DNA of 64,000 nucleotides from Erodium maritimum (GCA_963921825.1 OY997591.1:52610531-52674530); one strand, 5' to 3'; positions 22,827-35,465 are shown, counted from the stretch's first letter. Numbers and translations: made by a program. Notes: generated by a model not told the origin, from the sequence alone.

Positions 22827-25467
22827 TGTAAGAACCGCCCCCGGTCGATCCCGGTCGAACTAGTGATTTTTGGCGAAAGTTGACTTCCGTCGGAAAAGTC
22901 AACCGACAACTCCGGGAGTCATTCGGGACCTTTCCGGGACCCAAAAAGCTTAGCCGTCGTTACGTTTAGCTTAGTTGGGTCATTTCCTTTCAAATGACAC
23001 CTTTTTTGAAAAAGTCAAACCCGGGTCAAACTAGGTCGAATTTGGAGTATTAGCGAACAAATATATTATGAGCTGAGATATTTTGGGTAGGAGTGGGCCC
23101 CACATGGACACATGTCCATGTTATCTTGGAGGGGAAGAAAAGTGGGAGAAAAGACCAATTGGTCCCCACTTATGCGCAAAGAAGAGAAGAGGGGCTAAAG
23201 GACGAAAGGGACATTTCCACCTTGAGGATAAGACCACATGGGGCAACATTTCAGCCCATTTTCTTCATCTTGGCTGAAACCACCATAGCTAGAGAGAGAA
23301 GTTGAAGCTCCATTGCTTGAAGAAGAAGAAGAAGAAAGGGAGGAAAATGGAGCTCCTTTGGGTGATTTTTAACACTATTCTTCTCCAAAACATCATTTTC
23401 CTCTTCCTTTCTCCATTTCTAAGGTAAATCTTCAAACCAAATTCATTTGTATGGAGTTTGGGTTTATGGGTTTTCTAAAAAAAGGCATGAAATGGACTTA
23501 GGTTTTAGAGATTTAAGGTTCTAAGTGTTCAATTAGATGAGTTATGGAGAAAGTAGAGATTAATGATGAAGTTTCATGGGTTTTTGGTGGTTTTTGATGA
23601 AACTTATCATGGGTCTTGAAACTTTGGAGTGTTTGAGGTGAAATTTGAAGTTTTAGAGCTTAAAATGGTGTTGTAGAGAACCTAGAACTAGTTAGGAACT
23701 TGTTGGGAGAAAGGAAGTATTTTTCCAGCGACCGGAGGTTCGCCGGAGCTCCGGCCGGTCGTCGGAATCCGGCCATCGGAGGAGGGGAGGACCGGCCATA
23801 GTCAGCCACTTTTGAACTGTGACCGGCCCGGTCCGGCAACCCACGGCCATGTGTGGCCGTGGGGTCCACATGGCCGGGATTTGGTGGTTTCGGGCTTGGA
23901 CGGTCTTGGGTGAACCCCGGGACGTTAATTTCACACCTGAAACGAATTATGGATGTGATTCATGAAATTTCAGGAAAAACGATTAAAAACTTTAATTGCG
24001 AATTTAGAGCGCTCGGACCTAGAATTTAATTCTGTCAAGTGCGTTGGAACAAGTAAATTTAATTATGAACGATAGAAACGAAAAGGGAAATTTTCGGAGT
24101 CCCGAGGGACGTTTTTCTGATTTCGGGCAAAATAGGCCTTCCGAGCCCATTTTGACAAGTTGAGCAATTAGGGGTTAGTTTGGGTAGTTCTCTCTTTAAT
24201 CCACACTTGAATTAGCATTAATTCTAGTATTACTTGTGACCTTAGACTTCGTTCCCGAGCACGACGGAGCAGACTTCTAGGCGGCTCTCGAGTGACTAAG
24301 CGTTTGGATATCATTTGAGGTAGGGAAGAGTAGTAATTTACCGCTTTTAATTAAGGAATGTTAATAGTATGCATATAGGATGATAATAACCGGTAAAGTC
24401 TTAGCTTGCATATAGGATGTGATTAACTAGAATAATCGCTTTCAATTATGGGAATTGACGTGCTGTAGAATCACATGTGGCTATGTCGGGCCTTAGGACT
24501 GTGTATGATGGTTGTGTGTGGTTGTGATTAGTAGTCCTTTATTGTTAACGTATAGTATAGTCCTTGGTTAACTTACGAATCATGTTATGCTATTAGAATG
24601 TGATCAATGCAATGAATGTGATATGTTTGATTGTCTCGTGATGTGAATGTGTGAATGAATGTGACATCTAGGCCGATAGTGCGTTTCCAGTATGATGTAT
24701 TGTTTGTTACCCCGATGTGTGTTTCCGGGAAGACATCTAGACCGATGGGTATTCTGGTATGATGTTTATCGTTTCACCCTGATGCTATGTGTTAGGGAAG
24801 ACATCTAGACCGAGGGTGTATGTCGGTCTGATGTATTTGTTTCACCCCGATGCTGGATTCCGAGAAGATATCTAGACCGAGGTGGTGTTCCGGTACGATA
24901 TGTTGAGTTGCGTGTGTGGATCGGAGTATCCCGGTGTACTTGTCTTATGTTCGTGTCATGTTGGATTTGAGTGATGTTCACAGTGGACGTCGTAGTATAA
25001 TGTTATGTTGTTCTTATGTTTTCTTAGCTTGGTTCTATGGTCGATAATGTTGGGTTCCTGTTGGTTTTCTATTCGGGTTGTCAGTTATGAGTTTATATAC
25101 TTGACTTAGTAATTATGGTGGCGGAGCGGAAGTTCATTCCCATTACTACTTTTTCCTACTGAGCGAAAGCTCACCCCCTCTGTTTTTACTGTTTTACAGG
25201 TTTCGATGATGAGTCGGTGTAGAGGACGTATCAAAGCTCGGGAGCTCATCGAGAGTCCGGGGGTTAATAATTTAGTAGTGACGTACTTTCTGTTTATGAA
25301 CTAAACGGTGTCTTTATTTGTCTGAATTGTAGCGTTTGACTCGTGGTATCGGATTTTGATCATGAACTACTCAGAGTTTTATGTTATCAAATTTACTCTT
25401 ATTATTGTTTTTATTTTATTTTAGTTCACGTCTCGAGTTCGGTCAAAATCGGATTTGGGGCGTGACA
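22827..25467 (+). mobile_element. Solo LTR, Ty3/gypsy type, 5-bp target duplication
   Basis: A 2641-bp unit with TG...CA ends: it starts TGTAAGAACCGCC and ends TTTGGGGCGTGACA. It is flanked by TAAAC on both sides (22822-22826 and 25468-25472). No internal retroelement domains, primer-binding site or second LTR adjoin it, so it is a solo LTR made by LTR-LTR recombination. It shares its end and the block CTACTGAGCGAAAGCTCACCCC region (about 25155) with the LTRs at 50199-52173 and 55578-58934. The clade is probably chromovirus (Tekay/Del-like), by resemblance only. Confidence 0.88.
24663..24905 (+). repeat. Tandem array inside the LTR, about 72 bp x 4
   Basis: Four imperfect units each contain GACATCTAGACCGA and a GGTATGATGT-like phrase. 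The same kind of unit recurs in the LTR at 51501-51600. Confidence 0.7.
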
Positions 25468-25499
25468 TAAACGCTAATATCAACCATGACTTTCACATA

Positions 25500-26130
25500 A
25501 TTACGAAAATTCCATTACACATAAAATAAGAAATCAAAATTAATTTTTATTTATTTTCAGAAAATAAGAAAAAAATAATTATTTTTTTTATTTATTTTTT
25601 AAAATAAGAAAAAAAATTATTTATTATTTATTTTCAGAAATAAGAAAAAATAATTATTTTTTATTTATTTTCAAAAAATAAGGAAATAAGAAAAAATAAT
25701 TATTTTTTATTTACTTTCAGCAGATAAGAAAGATATTATTTTTCACCTAAAAAAATTATTTTTTGTCTATTTTCCACAAATTATTTTTTTTATTTTCAGA
25801 AAATAAGAAAATGAAAAAATAATTATTTTTATTTATTTTCATAAAATAAGAAATAATAAATTTTTTCTTAAAATAAATAAAAAATAATTTTTTCTGGAAA
25901 ACAAACAAAAAGTATTTTTTTAGGTGAAAATTTATTTTTTCTTATCTTCTGAAAAAAAATTATTTTTCTTATTTCTTTATTTTCTAAAAATAAATAATTA
26001 TTATTTTTTATTATTTTCTGAAATTAAATAAAAAATAATTAGTTTTCTTATTTTTTGAAAGTAAATAAAAAATAGTTATTTTTTCTTATTTTCCGAAAAT
26101 AAATAAAAATTAATTTTGATTTCTTATTTT
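25500..26130. repeat. AT-rich self-complementary centre of the MULE-like element
   Basis: Repeated runs of AATAAGAAAAAATAATTATT and its complement, the left half being the inverse of the right. It is the loop side of the foldback arms, with no coding content. Confidence 0.75.
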
Positions 26131-26374
26131 TCCTATTGTATGTGTAATGGCATTTTCGTAATTATGTGAAAGTCATGGTTGATATTGGGGTTTATAAGGG
26201 TAGGGGTATTTTCGTCATTTTTGAAAAAACTAACAGAAAAACGGACAAAATACCAAACGGTGATAAAAAAAATGTATAGTTTGGGGTGTCATCTGAAATA
26301 AAAATAGAAGTGGGTATGTAGGTGATAAACGCGTATAGTTTTATGCGGCTTTTTGAAGTTATCCCTTCCAGAAT

Positions 26375-28960
26375 CCCAGGTGACCAGCTCTCCCTTATTG
26401 TTTTGCACATAACATACTACATTGATCTTACGATAGAAATAGACAGTTGTATGCAAAAATTTGTTGTTTTTGTTACCGTTAGTCAGCCAATGATGCTTCT
26501 CCCTTTGTCGCCAGAATGACTCCTTCAAAAAAAGAGCCTCTTCATACTGAATCCTAATCGATTCTCGCTTGTGCGCCCCTACTCTATTAGTTCAAACATT
26601 CAATTCAACAATCCTATGTTGACACCACTTGATATGGTTGAGGGTTTCCCAGAAATTAGTATGTCCTCAATAGTCCAAACTAATTCCAATTTTTCTTATC
26701 ACTATTCTAATCGGTACAACCACGATTTTATCCCACTCTACTTGAATCATATGTCCAAAATCTGGATCTGAACCCAACGAGACTCAAATCAAAAATTTTG
26801 AACACCTTCCGAACCACGATGAGGAGAAAAGTGATGAGGATTGGCCAATGATCCAAGGTCGAGGTTCCTATATATCATAACTCCAGAAGCGATGTCGGGT
26901 AGTAAAGATCTCGTGATATCAAAGGTCGATCCAGGCAGGATCCCAAACTGCGCAGGTGATTATGCCCTCGAAACCACATAAATGGGTGACCCAACGTCGG
27001 GGTATCACGCAAATCCAAATCGTATATCACATCCTAGAAAACCTGAAGGAGAGACGACAAGTAAGAATGACCTCCTCTAGACTCTTACCAGTGAAGAATG
27101 TTGTTAAAGTCTCCAATAATAACCCAACGATCCCAATTATTTCGCCCAAATCACGTAGTAGATCCCAAGAATGATTTTGGGGATCTCTTCGGGACTCCCC
27201 ATATAATCGTGTAACCTTGATTGGGAGTTGGCACGGGCATGTTACCGTGATATCAATGTATTCACATAAGTTGTGCCTATCGTGACGTCCAGCCCCCCAA
27301 CCCGTAGCACCACAAGGCCTCATTACTTCTCTATTGTCAGGACCCCATCCCATCGTGGAATCTCAAGCTTCGTTGCAGTAGTCCGAGTTTTGACCCAAGC
27401 TTCATGGTTTAAGAGAGAAATAACAAGTGGGTATGATGAGAGGCAATAATTGCTTCAGATGATAGGTATAGGTATCGGTGCCCATTCCTTGATACAGTCC
27501 CTGAGGAGTGGGCGGGTGGGACGAAATAAAAGGAGACGAAGAGGATCCCGAGGGTAGGAACATCAATTGGGATATCGGAGATAGAGGCTAAGAGATAGTG
27601 TGGTGCAATGGTGGCGATTAGGAGGTTGGGGTATGGGCTGAAAGAGAGGTCAGGCTAGTGACAGGATAAGGGAATAAGTTGTTGGTGGACACGTTGGGAT
27701 GTCAGGGTACGAATGGAACCAATGACGAAGTGGGGGTTGTTGGACCTCCCGAAGTGGACCCTGTCGACGAACCCTACGAGACAACATTAAAATATTGTTG
27801 TTTCTTACTACCCTCTTCCTTTATTTTGATTTTTAAATGTGAAAATAGTTAAATCACTCAGCTCGTGAGCTTTTTCCTTTTTAGCATAAAGGATGAAGTT
27901 TATTGATTCGGGAATAGAAAGATCAAATTGATCATACAATAGTGGAAATGATTGAAAAGGAAGAGAAACTTCTGGTGATAGATGGAGCATTGATCCTGTA
28001 ATAGAAGACCTGGTACTACCAGGGAATAAGTTAGGAGGTGGTTCCTTATTCTCTCGGTGATTGGCACAATAAATCCAGAAAGCTTTCCCTGTTTCGACTT
28101 GAACAAGTTTGTGTTGTCTCGACAGTCGTCCAAGAAGTAAACCAGGGCAAGGATGAGGCAGGGAAAAAATAGTATCCGTCCCCTGAGAATCGGGGTGTGG
28201 CTCCTTTAGGACACTACGTGGTGTCCTAACGGTCTCATGGAGACCATCGAGGTTTTTTAGTTGGCCTTGTTTCTACCTCAGCAGGGATAAATTCCTTAGG
28301 AGAGTTATTACTACCATTTCCATATATGTGAGTCCTAAGAGCTCATGTCCTAGTAGGGAGGGGTGATTGTGGGCTACCTCTGAATGCCTACTATGACTTC
28401 CTGTATCACGGGGATCACCTCTCCGAACCATGAATCTATGGGGGTCCCCTCTCTAGTCCCGGAAACCAACTAGTGAACTCATGGTGGGGCGTACATCCAC
28501 CGTGATACGGATTCGAAATAACATTATCCGCGGTCGCGGAATCTCTTGATTGTTCACCGCCTCTCGTCCAGCGCCGACTTCCTCCCCCACCACCAGCTCT
28601 TGTTGATGGATCGGTCTCCATGGGTGCAATCCCAACAGGTGAGGATCACAATTGGGCGCAGGGTAATCGACTGTAATAACTCCCTTTGGCTAGAGTTGGG
28701 TGTCCCACATGGTTCTCGGACGGCGAAGGGGCATGGTTGGTCTCGAGTTCCTCTTTGGTGGACATGCATTAGTGGATCGGCCAAGCGGGATCGTTCGGGT
28801 GAGTGATCCCGAGTCTGCATGGTTGTGCCCACGGGCAGTCATTAAAGGGCTAGGCTGATTACCTCTGTGTTGTGGTGTCTCTAGAGTGACATCAGCGTGC
28901 GGGAAGCACTCATGGGTGGGAGATTCCCAATCAGAGACATGTAATCTCCTAACCATCTAT
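26375..28960 (-). pseudogene. LINE, 5' half (ORF1-like, endonuclease, RT linker), minus strand
   Basis: Minus-strand continuation of the LINE at 21118-22643. The linker block ESFWRQREKHHWLTNGNKNN (about 26525-26460) is cut within GELVTWDSG by the transposon at 26374. Upstream comes endonuclease: IDITV, LYGESRRDPQNHSWDLLRDL (about 27210-27140), GDFNNIL (about 27100), then LGHPFMWFRG (about 26990). Further upstream (27700-28960) is a degraded ORF1-like or leader region with frames at 28956-28690 and 28832-28554. Many stops and shifts are present. Confidence 0.75.
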
Positions 28961-29003
28961 GCACACTGACAAGGAATCTCCTACCCCTTGACAGGGATCT
29001 CCT

Positions 29004-30656
29004 TGTTGGGTCTCGTTGGAGGGTATGAACACATACTCGCAGCGGAAGAAAATAAAACTCGAGACCATGTCATGGAAACACTACCAAATATTAGATATAC
29101 AAGAGAACAAATCAGCACAAGTGTTCTTACCGATTAGTTCAAGAACTCAAGAGAAATGAAGAGAACACCAAGGAAAGATGATTGACTTGAGCCTCCAAGA
29201 CGCCTATGTATCCTCCAAGGAATCAAAGTCACGTAGTTCTTGAGTTTGAGAAATCAAGAACACAACAAGATGGAGAGAGCAAGCCAAACCCAAAATTGTA
29301 AGGAGAGAGGAAGATAAGTTGTTCTTCTTTTTTTGTGTTGTGTCTTATTATGTTAAAAATATGACTCTTAAGTCATCTTATCCCATCAACATAATAGAAT
29401 AATAGTAAACAGGACAAAAGATGGTGTAAAATAGCTAGAAGTTGGTGGATTGAATCACCAACTACCTAATCTAACTAGTTTAGTTAGAACCAGTTAGTTA
29501 AGATTTAACTAGTTGGTTCCATGGGCCTTTGGTGGCATGGGCCTTGCGGGTGATGGCCCGTGGCCATTCTCGATAAGGTCCCATGATGCGCTCATCGCCT
29601 CCATGCCTTCCATCACCGATATGTCTAACATCAATACCAAGACTCCAAGTCTTGTCTCGATCCGTAAAGTCCTAATTACTTATGGGCACATGACCAAAAA
29701 CCCAGTTTTAGTCATGCCCCGTGACAACTTCCCTCTTCGCCATTCTCCATAAATGTGTTAATAAGTTTCATCCTCTAGTGTGACCCTTAGGTTTATGCAT
29801 GACAATAGATCAACGTAAAATCTCATTTTACTTGATCCTATAGAAGTGGCAACTAACGAGGCATTAGTATAGCCTACCACTGCATAACGAATCGACCTTA
29901 TCGATTCTAACCTTCCCGACGTTCCTGTCATTATCATTTTATCACCGATATCCTGATTGAGATAAGGCATAGAGTCATCATCTTTATTATTCTCAATCAT
30001 TGTTCCTTGATATATTTGATGACTAAATATATTATACAAAGTATCATGTGCATGGTCATGTTATTCCTTCAGTCACTCTCGATCAACCGGTCGAGAACCG
30101 ATATCTTTCCCATACTGTAGTATAAGGGATAAATCCCTTAGCCGTCTTTTCGTATCACTCATACAGTCCCTCCCCAAGCCAATCCTGGCCGTTATGGAAG
30201 CCCTGTTACGCACAACGTTGGGCTTAAGTCAAACTCAGTTGTTGACTGCATAGCGATCACAAAGACTCCTTGGTCTAAGGATACATGACAAGCTACGACA
30301 CTAAATATGTTCATGACTCAATCTATGACACATATTCAGGGCGGGTCGTCCAATATCATGTCCCACATGATATCTATGATTAGACTCCGGAATCTCATTT
30401 CAATGACTAACATAACGTAAGCCATAAAGAGCCATCTTTCATACTAGTCGCTTCTAGTGAAGCTTTGTTGACTATGGACCCATCGAGTGTGATCTATCTT
30501 GATCTATGGTTCTATTCGCAAAATGAGCATAGATCATAACACACATCGATATATTACTCCAACACATAAGTAATATGAAGTCGCTTTAATTTTATTGCTA
30601 ATGATGATATTTACAGTTGGACATTTACGATTGGACTACAGGGACTAAGACTAACA
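29004..30656 (-). mobile_element. Solo LTR, Ty1/copia type, 5-bp target duplication
   Basis: A 1653-bp unit flanked by CTCCT at 28999-29003 and 30657-30661. On the minus strand it starts TGTTAGTC and ends GAGACCCAACA. The minus-strand 3' region (TTCCGCTGCGAGTATG near 29040) is typical of long Ty1/copia LTRs, so the element read right to left. There is no primer-binding site or internal domain on either side, so it is a solo LTR. Open frames inside (29513-29752, 29758-30039) are chance. Confidence 0.88.
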
Positions 30657-30661
30657 CTCCT

Positions 30662-31095
30662 AGCCATGACTGCTCCCCGCACGCTGATGTCGTTCCAGAG
30701 ACACCACGACGTGGAGGAAATCAGCCTAGCCCTTCAATGACTACCTATGGGCGCAACCATGCAGACTAGGGATCACCCATCTGGAAGATCCTGCTTGGCT
30801 GATCCACTACAGCATGTCCACCGAAGAGGAACTCGACACCAACCATGAGGGTAGGGAATCTCCTACTAATGACTTCTCCCTACACGCTAACATCGCTCTA
30901 GAGATACCACGAGAAAGAGGTGGCCACGAGGTGGGGGCGGGGGTGTCGTCCGATAGGCGGACCCATGGTCCCCATTGCATCGGTCGGACCATGGGAGACG
31001 GTGTAAAGCGTGGCGAGGAACGAAGGACGTACATGGTGGTGGTGGAGACGAGATCATGTTAGGTGTGGTACGACTGGAGTCAAAGACAAAAAAAA
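30662..31095 (+). mobile_element. Inverted LINE leader/ORF1 fragment with A-tail
   Basis: About 240 bp at 30662-30905 is an inverted copy (roughly 80% by eye) of 28680-28940. Shared phrases include CACGCTGATGTC and GAGACACCAC. The plus-strand fragment continues with a GC-rich piece and ends in an A-run at about 31087-31095. It faces the minus-strand LINE head to head across the solo copia LTR. Confidence 0.6.
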
Positions 31096-32105
31096 AATAA
31101 AGCAATGCTCTTTGAAAGCCCTAGAGGTAGTAACATGACTCAAGATTAACGAATATAAGAATTAGACACGTGAAAGGAGCATTTAATTTGAAGGGGTAGC
31201 CAATTCGAATGAAAACAACTTTTGTTTCTTCTTGCCCCTCAAAAAAAACTTTCGTTTCTTCTCCTTAGAGCGTGGATGGAAACGAGAATCTTCATTTTCT
31301 CCTCTGCTGTGTTTGCTTCTTCTACGTTGTTGTTCCTTTCTGAAAATTAGGCTTTTGACGTGAGATATGTAGTCCACGTTGATTTTTTTTACAATATTTT
31401 GTTAAGAAATTAAATAAAACTCTATGCCAAATACAACTTTTTGGTGAATTGACTACTTAATATGCGTTATAAATTTTTTGGTTGGTTCCACTTCGTAGTA
31501 TGTACAGATTTAAAAACAATGTTAATAGGGAGGACAAGTCTAATAGATACCTCTCTTATCCTAAAAACTGTGTGAACTCATTGTAGCCACACACTCTTAA
31601 AATACAACATTCACCATGATGCCACATCGTCACCCAATCCAACCCAAAATTCACACCACTTTCATTCTTTCTCACACAAGCAAGGGCATAATTGTAATAG
31701 CATGGTGTCATGTGCACAAGTGTCTATTTTTTTCACCAATTCACTAGTTTAATATTTTCTGATTCGTTTAACTCTGATTAGCTTCAAACTTGCGTCAATA
31801 TTTTTATTTTTCCAAGGGCTATCTATCAAGTAGTATATTCAATATATTTTGAAATACGAAAATAAAAATATACATCGGGGTGATACAAATAATGTTGAGC
31901 GTTGATAAATCTTCACTAAAACATTACAGATAACGACCATTCTTATGTAAACAACCTTAACAAAGTAAAGAACATGTTTAATATTTAGATTTTACAACCA
32001 TGAATCAAACATATACAACAAACCCAACAAGACATGAAAATAAACACAATCACAACAAGGTCCAAAAACTTAATTTTCCAACTATGAAACACAAAAGAAA
32101 ATAAG
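31096..32105. other. Intergenic DNA
   Basis: AT-rich; no gene, RNA or defined transposon end seen. Confidence 0.3.
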
Positions 32106-34333
32106 GTCTTATAGCCAGGGTTATCAGAATAACAATAAAGTAGTGGAGGAAAAAAAAGTCGAGTTCTCTATCTTTTTCAAAACCCTAGCCGCCTAAATAT
32201 TGTACCTTCCTCTCACCACCGGTGACACCATGGTTTCCGGCCATGGATGTCGCTGGTGGTGATTCCCTCTTCTTCCCTTCTTTCTAATCTCCCTTTCTCC
32301 TCCTTTGTTTCTACATTGTCGATTATCGAGCTTCTCTCTTCAGACCTTCTCGTTCACGGATCGTGCGTCTCGTAATGGTAGAAGTGAAGCTGATTATGGG
32401 TCACCGGATTTCTCCCTAGCCTCGAAACCAGTCGCGGCTAGCAGTTCCTTGGCCGGTCATCTCCTTTCAATTCAGAGTGGGAGGCGTTTCTAGATCTTCC
32501 TAAGCTAGATTGTCTGCGGACGCATCTTAGCATTAAAAATGCCACATTTAGAGGGATTTTATTAGTGATTTTAACCCATTATTGTCTCGCTCTCCCATGT
32601 TTTACTCGTTTCCAGCATTTCTCATGGTTAACAGGTTATAACGTGGAATTCGAGCGGAAACCCATCAAAAAAGGGAATAAATTCGAATGTTGATGATTCA
32701 AGACGGTGGATGAAGACCAGAAGTCTCTGGTAGGTCACGGAGCCGTGACGGAGCCCGTAATGGGTCGCGCCACGAAGCCGATATGAAGACAAAAACGGCT
32801 GACTCTAGTGATCTATTACGGAGCCGTGACGGAGCCCATCACAGGTAGGGTCACGGAGCCGTGACAAAGACTAAAAATTGCCAGAACTCACTGATCCATC
32901 ACAAATCCGTCACGGTGGCCTAAGCTAGATTGTCTTGGATCTATGAAGGAGGGTTTGTGCTCTTCAAATCTTTCAAAGCAAGCGCGACTCCAACTTCAGG
33001 CTTCGTCTCCTCCTCATAGGTTTTACAGTTTTAGAAGCTCAATCTGCCCCCTTTTCACCCTTCGACGTGCGTGGATTATATCTTGGTCGGGCATGGGTCT
33101 TGGTCTGGTCTTCTTTACCCGGTTGCCCATATTCTGCCTGTTCTTCTCGGTTCGTGCAGATTTGGTCTCCAAGATGCAGCTGAAGCTCATTTTACGGCTT
33201 CCACAGCTCTTGTACTCATCTTTGCCGAGGGTGTTCGGGTTCGTGCTCTCCTCTTCATGTTGCTCTGCTCTCCGGTGAGTATCGATGTTTCTTTCTCCTC
33301 CTTTTGTGGGACGCGCTTCTCGGCTCGGGTCAAGATCGTGGGGATAAGGAAGGAATTCACCGTTCGTGGTGCTTGATGGTGGTTGCCTCAGCACGTTCTC
33401 GTCGACATCGGTCTAGTAAGAAGTGGCTGTTAGCGATTTTCCCAACTCGGTGGCTTGTTGTGGGCGGAGTTAGATTTGTGAATTCCGAACTCTACAACAC
33501 CAAGGACCTGGCTCAGGCTCGGTAGAAATATCGGGTCCTCCCTGTTGTGGCGTTTCTTTGTGTAGGCCGGATTCATGAGGAAGATCGGGCGCGAGTTCAT
33601 CTCTTGGGGCTGTAGGATGGAGAGTTTTCTTTTCTCGGGTATATTCTTTTCCCTTTCCTTGATTGGTTAGTTTTCTCCCCCTTTTTTACATGCTTCCCTA
33701 TCAGTTTTAGATTCGCTTCTTCTCGATCTGGTTTAGATCGATCTCGTCGGTTAAAGGCGTTGACCGGCGACGATATTCTTGGGAGTGTTTTCCCTCCTCA
33801 GAAGAAAATTCCTAGGGTTTGTATGGTCAAATCGGGTTAGGGAGTTCTTCTCTTTCAAGTTTAGGGTTTAGTTTTCCTATGGGTTTGACTCGGGAAACAG
33901 GATGTTTTCTCCCTAAAAGGTCTTCCTGGTAGATAGATTTGGGTAATTCATACCCGTTTTTTTAGAAAATTTTAGCTTAATGGTGGGCATATTTGTGCTT
34001 CAGACCTCGTTGTTTTTTTAGTTTATGGGGAGTAATTCTGGTTTGTTGACCTGGTTGTTCTTTCTTCTTCATCTTTGTTGGTTATTCTTCTGGGTTGGTA
34101 TACCCATTCTTGTTGTTGTCTTCTCTTCAGGGTGTAATGTATGTCCTTTGGGATTTGCATACTCATTCTTGGTTGTTGTTGTGCTGGTTGTTTCAGTGGT
34201 TCAGAAGGTTGTGTCCTTCCTGTGGTTTGGTTTTTGAAGTCTATAGTTGGACTTGTGTTGTAACTCCTCTTCTCCCTGGTGAGAGGTTCTTTCTAATATA
34301 TGCTTGGCTGATAAAAAAAAGTCTTTATAGCCA
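32106..34333 (+). mobile_element. Retroposon with A-tail and 12/13-bp target duplication
   Basis: GTCTTATAGCCA (32106-32117) on the left and GTCTTTATAGCCA (34321-34333) on the right flank a 2.2-kb plus-strand unit ending TTGGCTGATAAAAAAAA (about 34303-34320). The 5' part is C-rich with AAAACCCTAGCCGCC (about 32180), similar in style to the leader of the unit at 17696. Stop-poor frames (32943-33278, 33071-33376, 34025-34237) have no recognisable domain. No RT is present, so it is a non-autonomous LINE-like retroposon or a processed transcript copy. Confidence 0.65.
32499..32935. repeat. Insertion-like segment between 17-bp direct repeats
   Basis: CCTAAGCTAGATTGTCT occurs at 32499-32515 and 32919-32935. 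Between the copies are three palindromic phrases ACGGAGCCGTGAC (about 32736, 32819 and 32855) in a GC-richer context that resembles fragments of some gypsy LTRs. It may be a secondary insertion or a segmental duplication inside the retroposon. Confidence 0.5.
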
Positions 34334-34516
34334 TATTTTACAACCATGAAGTTTACAAATAAACTATGACAAAAAGAGTCAAACCCCGTATGTTCTAATT
34401 AACAAGTCCACTGGAAGCCAGTACAATACCCAATTCCATACCGGAACTTGTAGTGAAAACCAAGTTTCAATGGTGCCCCGACCTCTCGTAGTAGAGAGAT
34501 GAGAGACAACCACCAT

Positions 34517-35377
34517 GTCGGCAGCATGGTTGCAAAAGTCGGCCTAGGCGCGAAAATGAACCATACCGCCCCGATTTGTACCAATCGGGCGGATCTAGTC
34601 GGTTGTCCGACTTAAAGGCGATTAGGCGGCCCGAGGCGGTTAAGGCGGGGCTAGGCTGAGGGAGGCGGTCAAGGCGGCGCGTGGTGTATTCTGTTATTGG
34701 AGCTGCGTTTCAGACGTTCCATGGCCAAATCGCGAGTTAAATGATGTGTGATGGAAGAAACAGAAAATAATAGGCGGGTGTGACTCGAGAACTGAACAGA
34801 TAAGAGGTGTAGAAAGTAATAGACGAGTGTGATTCAAGAACTAAAGAGATGGGAGGTGTTGCTTCGGGAAGACGGCGATTGTGATGGTGAGACTTTCGAT
34901 GTGCCTCTGTTACTCTACTTTTTTTACAGAGCAATAGGAAATGATAATGATGCGGCGGAGGAAGGTATCATGTAGGGTTAGAATTAGATATAACTCAAGA
35001 GATGAGAAAGTGGGCGGTAGAATAAGTATAGGTCAATTAGGGTTATTTTAAGTTGAATGGGCTTAGGTTTATTTGGGCTTGGACATAACATTTTTAACAG
35101 GTTTAAAAAGTTGATGAAATATGTATGGTTATTTATTTGTATTAATAATTATTTTATTCTTTTTCTCATATATTAATATGTTTTTTCGAAATATTATATA
35201 TGTATTTGTTAACCTAAAAATTAGATATATTATATCATATGTCTATTATATGTTTATTAATAATTAAAAATAATAAAATAATAGAAACCGCCTAGGCCCC
35301 GACTAGTCCCCGCCTAGCGCCTGGGACCTCTCGCCGCCCGACTAGCGCCTAACGTCGTTTACAACCATGGTCGGCGG
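34517..35377. mobile_element. hAT-like MITE with 8-bp target duplication
   Basis: The element at 34525-35369 starts CATGGTTGCAAAAGTCGG and ends, inverted, CATGGTTGTAAACGACG. The flanks are GTCGGCAG (34517-34524) and GTCGGCGG (35370-35377), an 8-bp duplication with one change. The sub-terminal regions are full of GGCCTAGGCG-type repeats, a hallmark of a widespread plant hAT-derived MITE group. The middle is AT-rich, with no transposase. Confidence 0.8.
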
Positions 35378-35465
35378 CTAGAACCGATAAACAACAAGAA
35401 AAGTGCGATAAATAAGAGCCACCAGAACTCCTTAACCCCTAGAACCCACCTCCACCACACACACA

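Larger units (their letters stand above)
22653..26365. mobile_element. MULE-like long-TIR foldback element, 9-bp target duplication
   Basis: The 9-bp direct repeat TTCCAGAAT lies at 22644-22652 and 26366-26374. Inside it, the ends read AGGTTAACTTCAAAAAG and, inverted, GGGATAACTTCAAAAAG. The arms stay complementary for over 150 bp (shared ACGCGTTTAT, ACCCCAAACTATACAT, and so on). The left arm is interrupted by a solo LTR at 22827-25467; without it the element is about 1.07 kb. The 9-bp duplication and long arms fit Mutator-like MITEs. There is no transposase. It is inserted in a LINE. Confidence 0.85.

Noticed and set aside
29513-30039. Open frames inside the copia solo LTR
   Set aside because: LTR sequence; no Gag-Pol or host domain.
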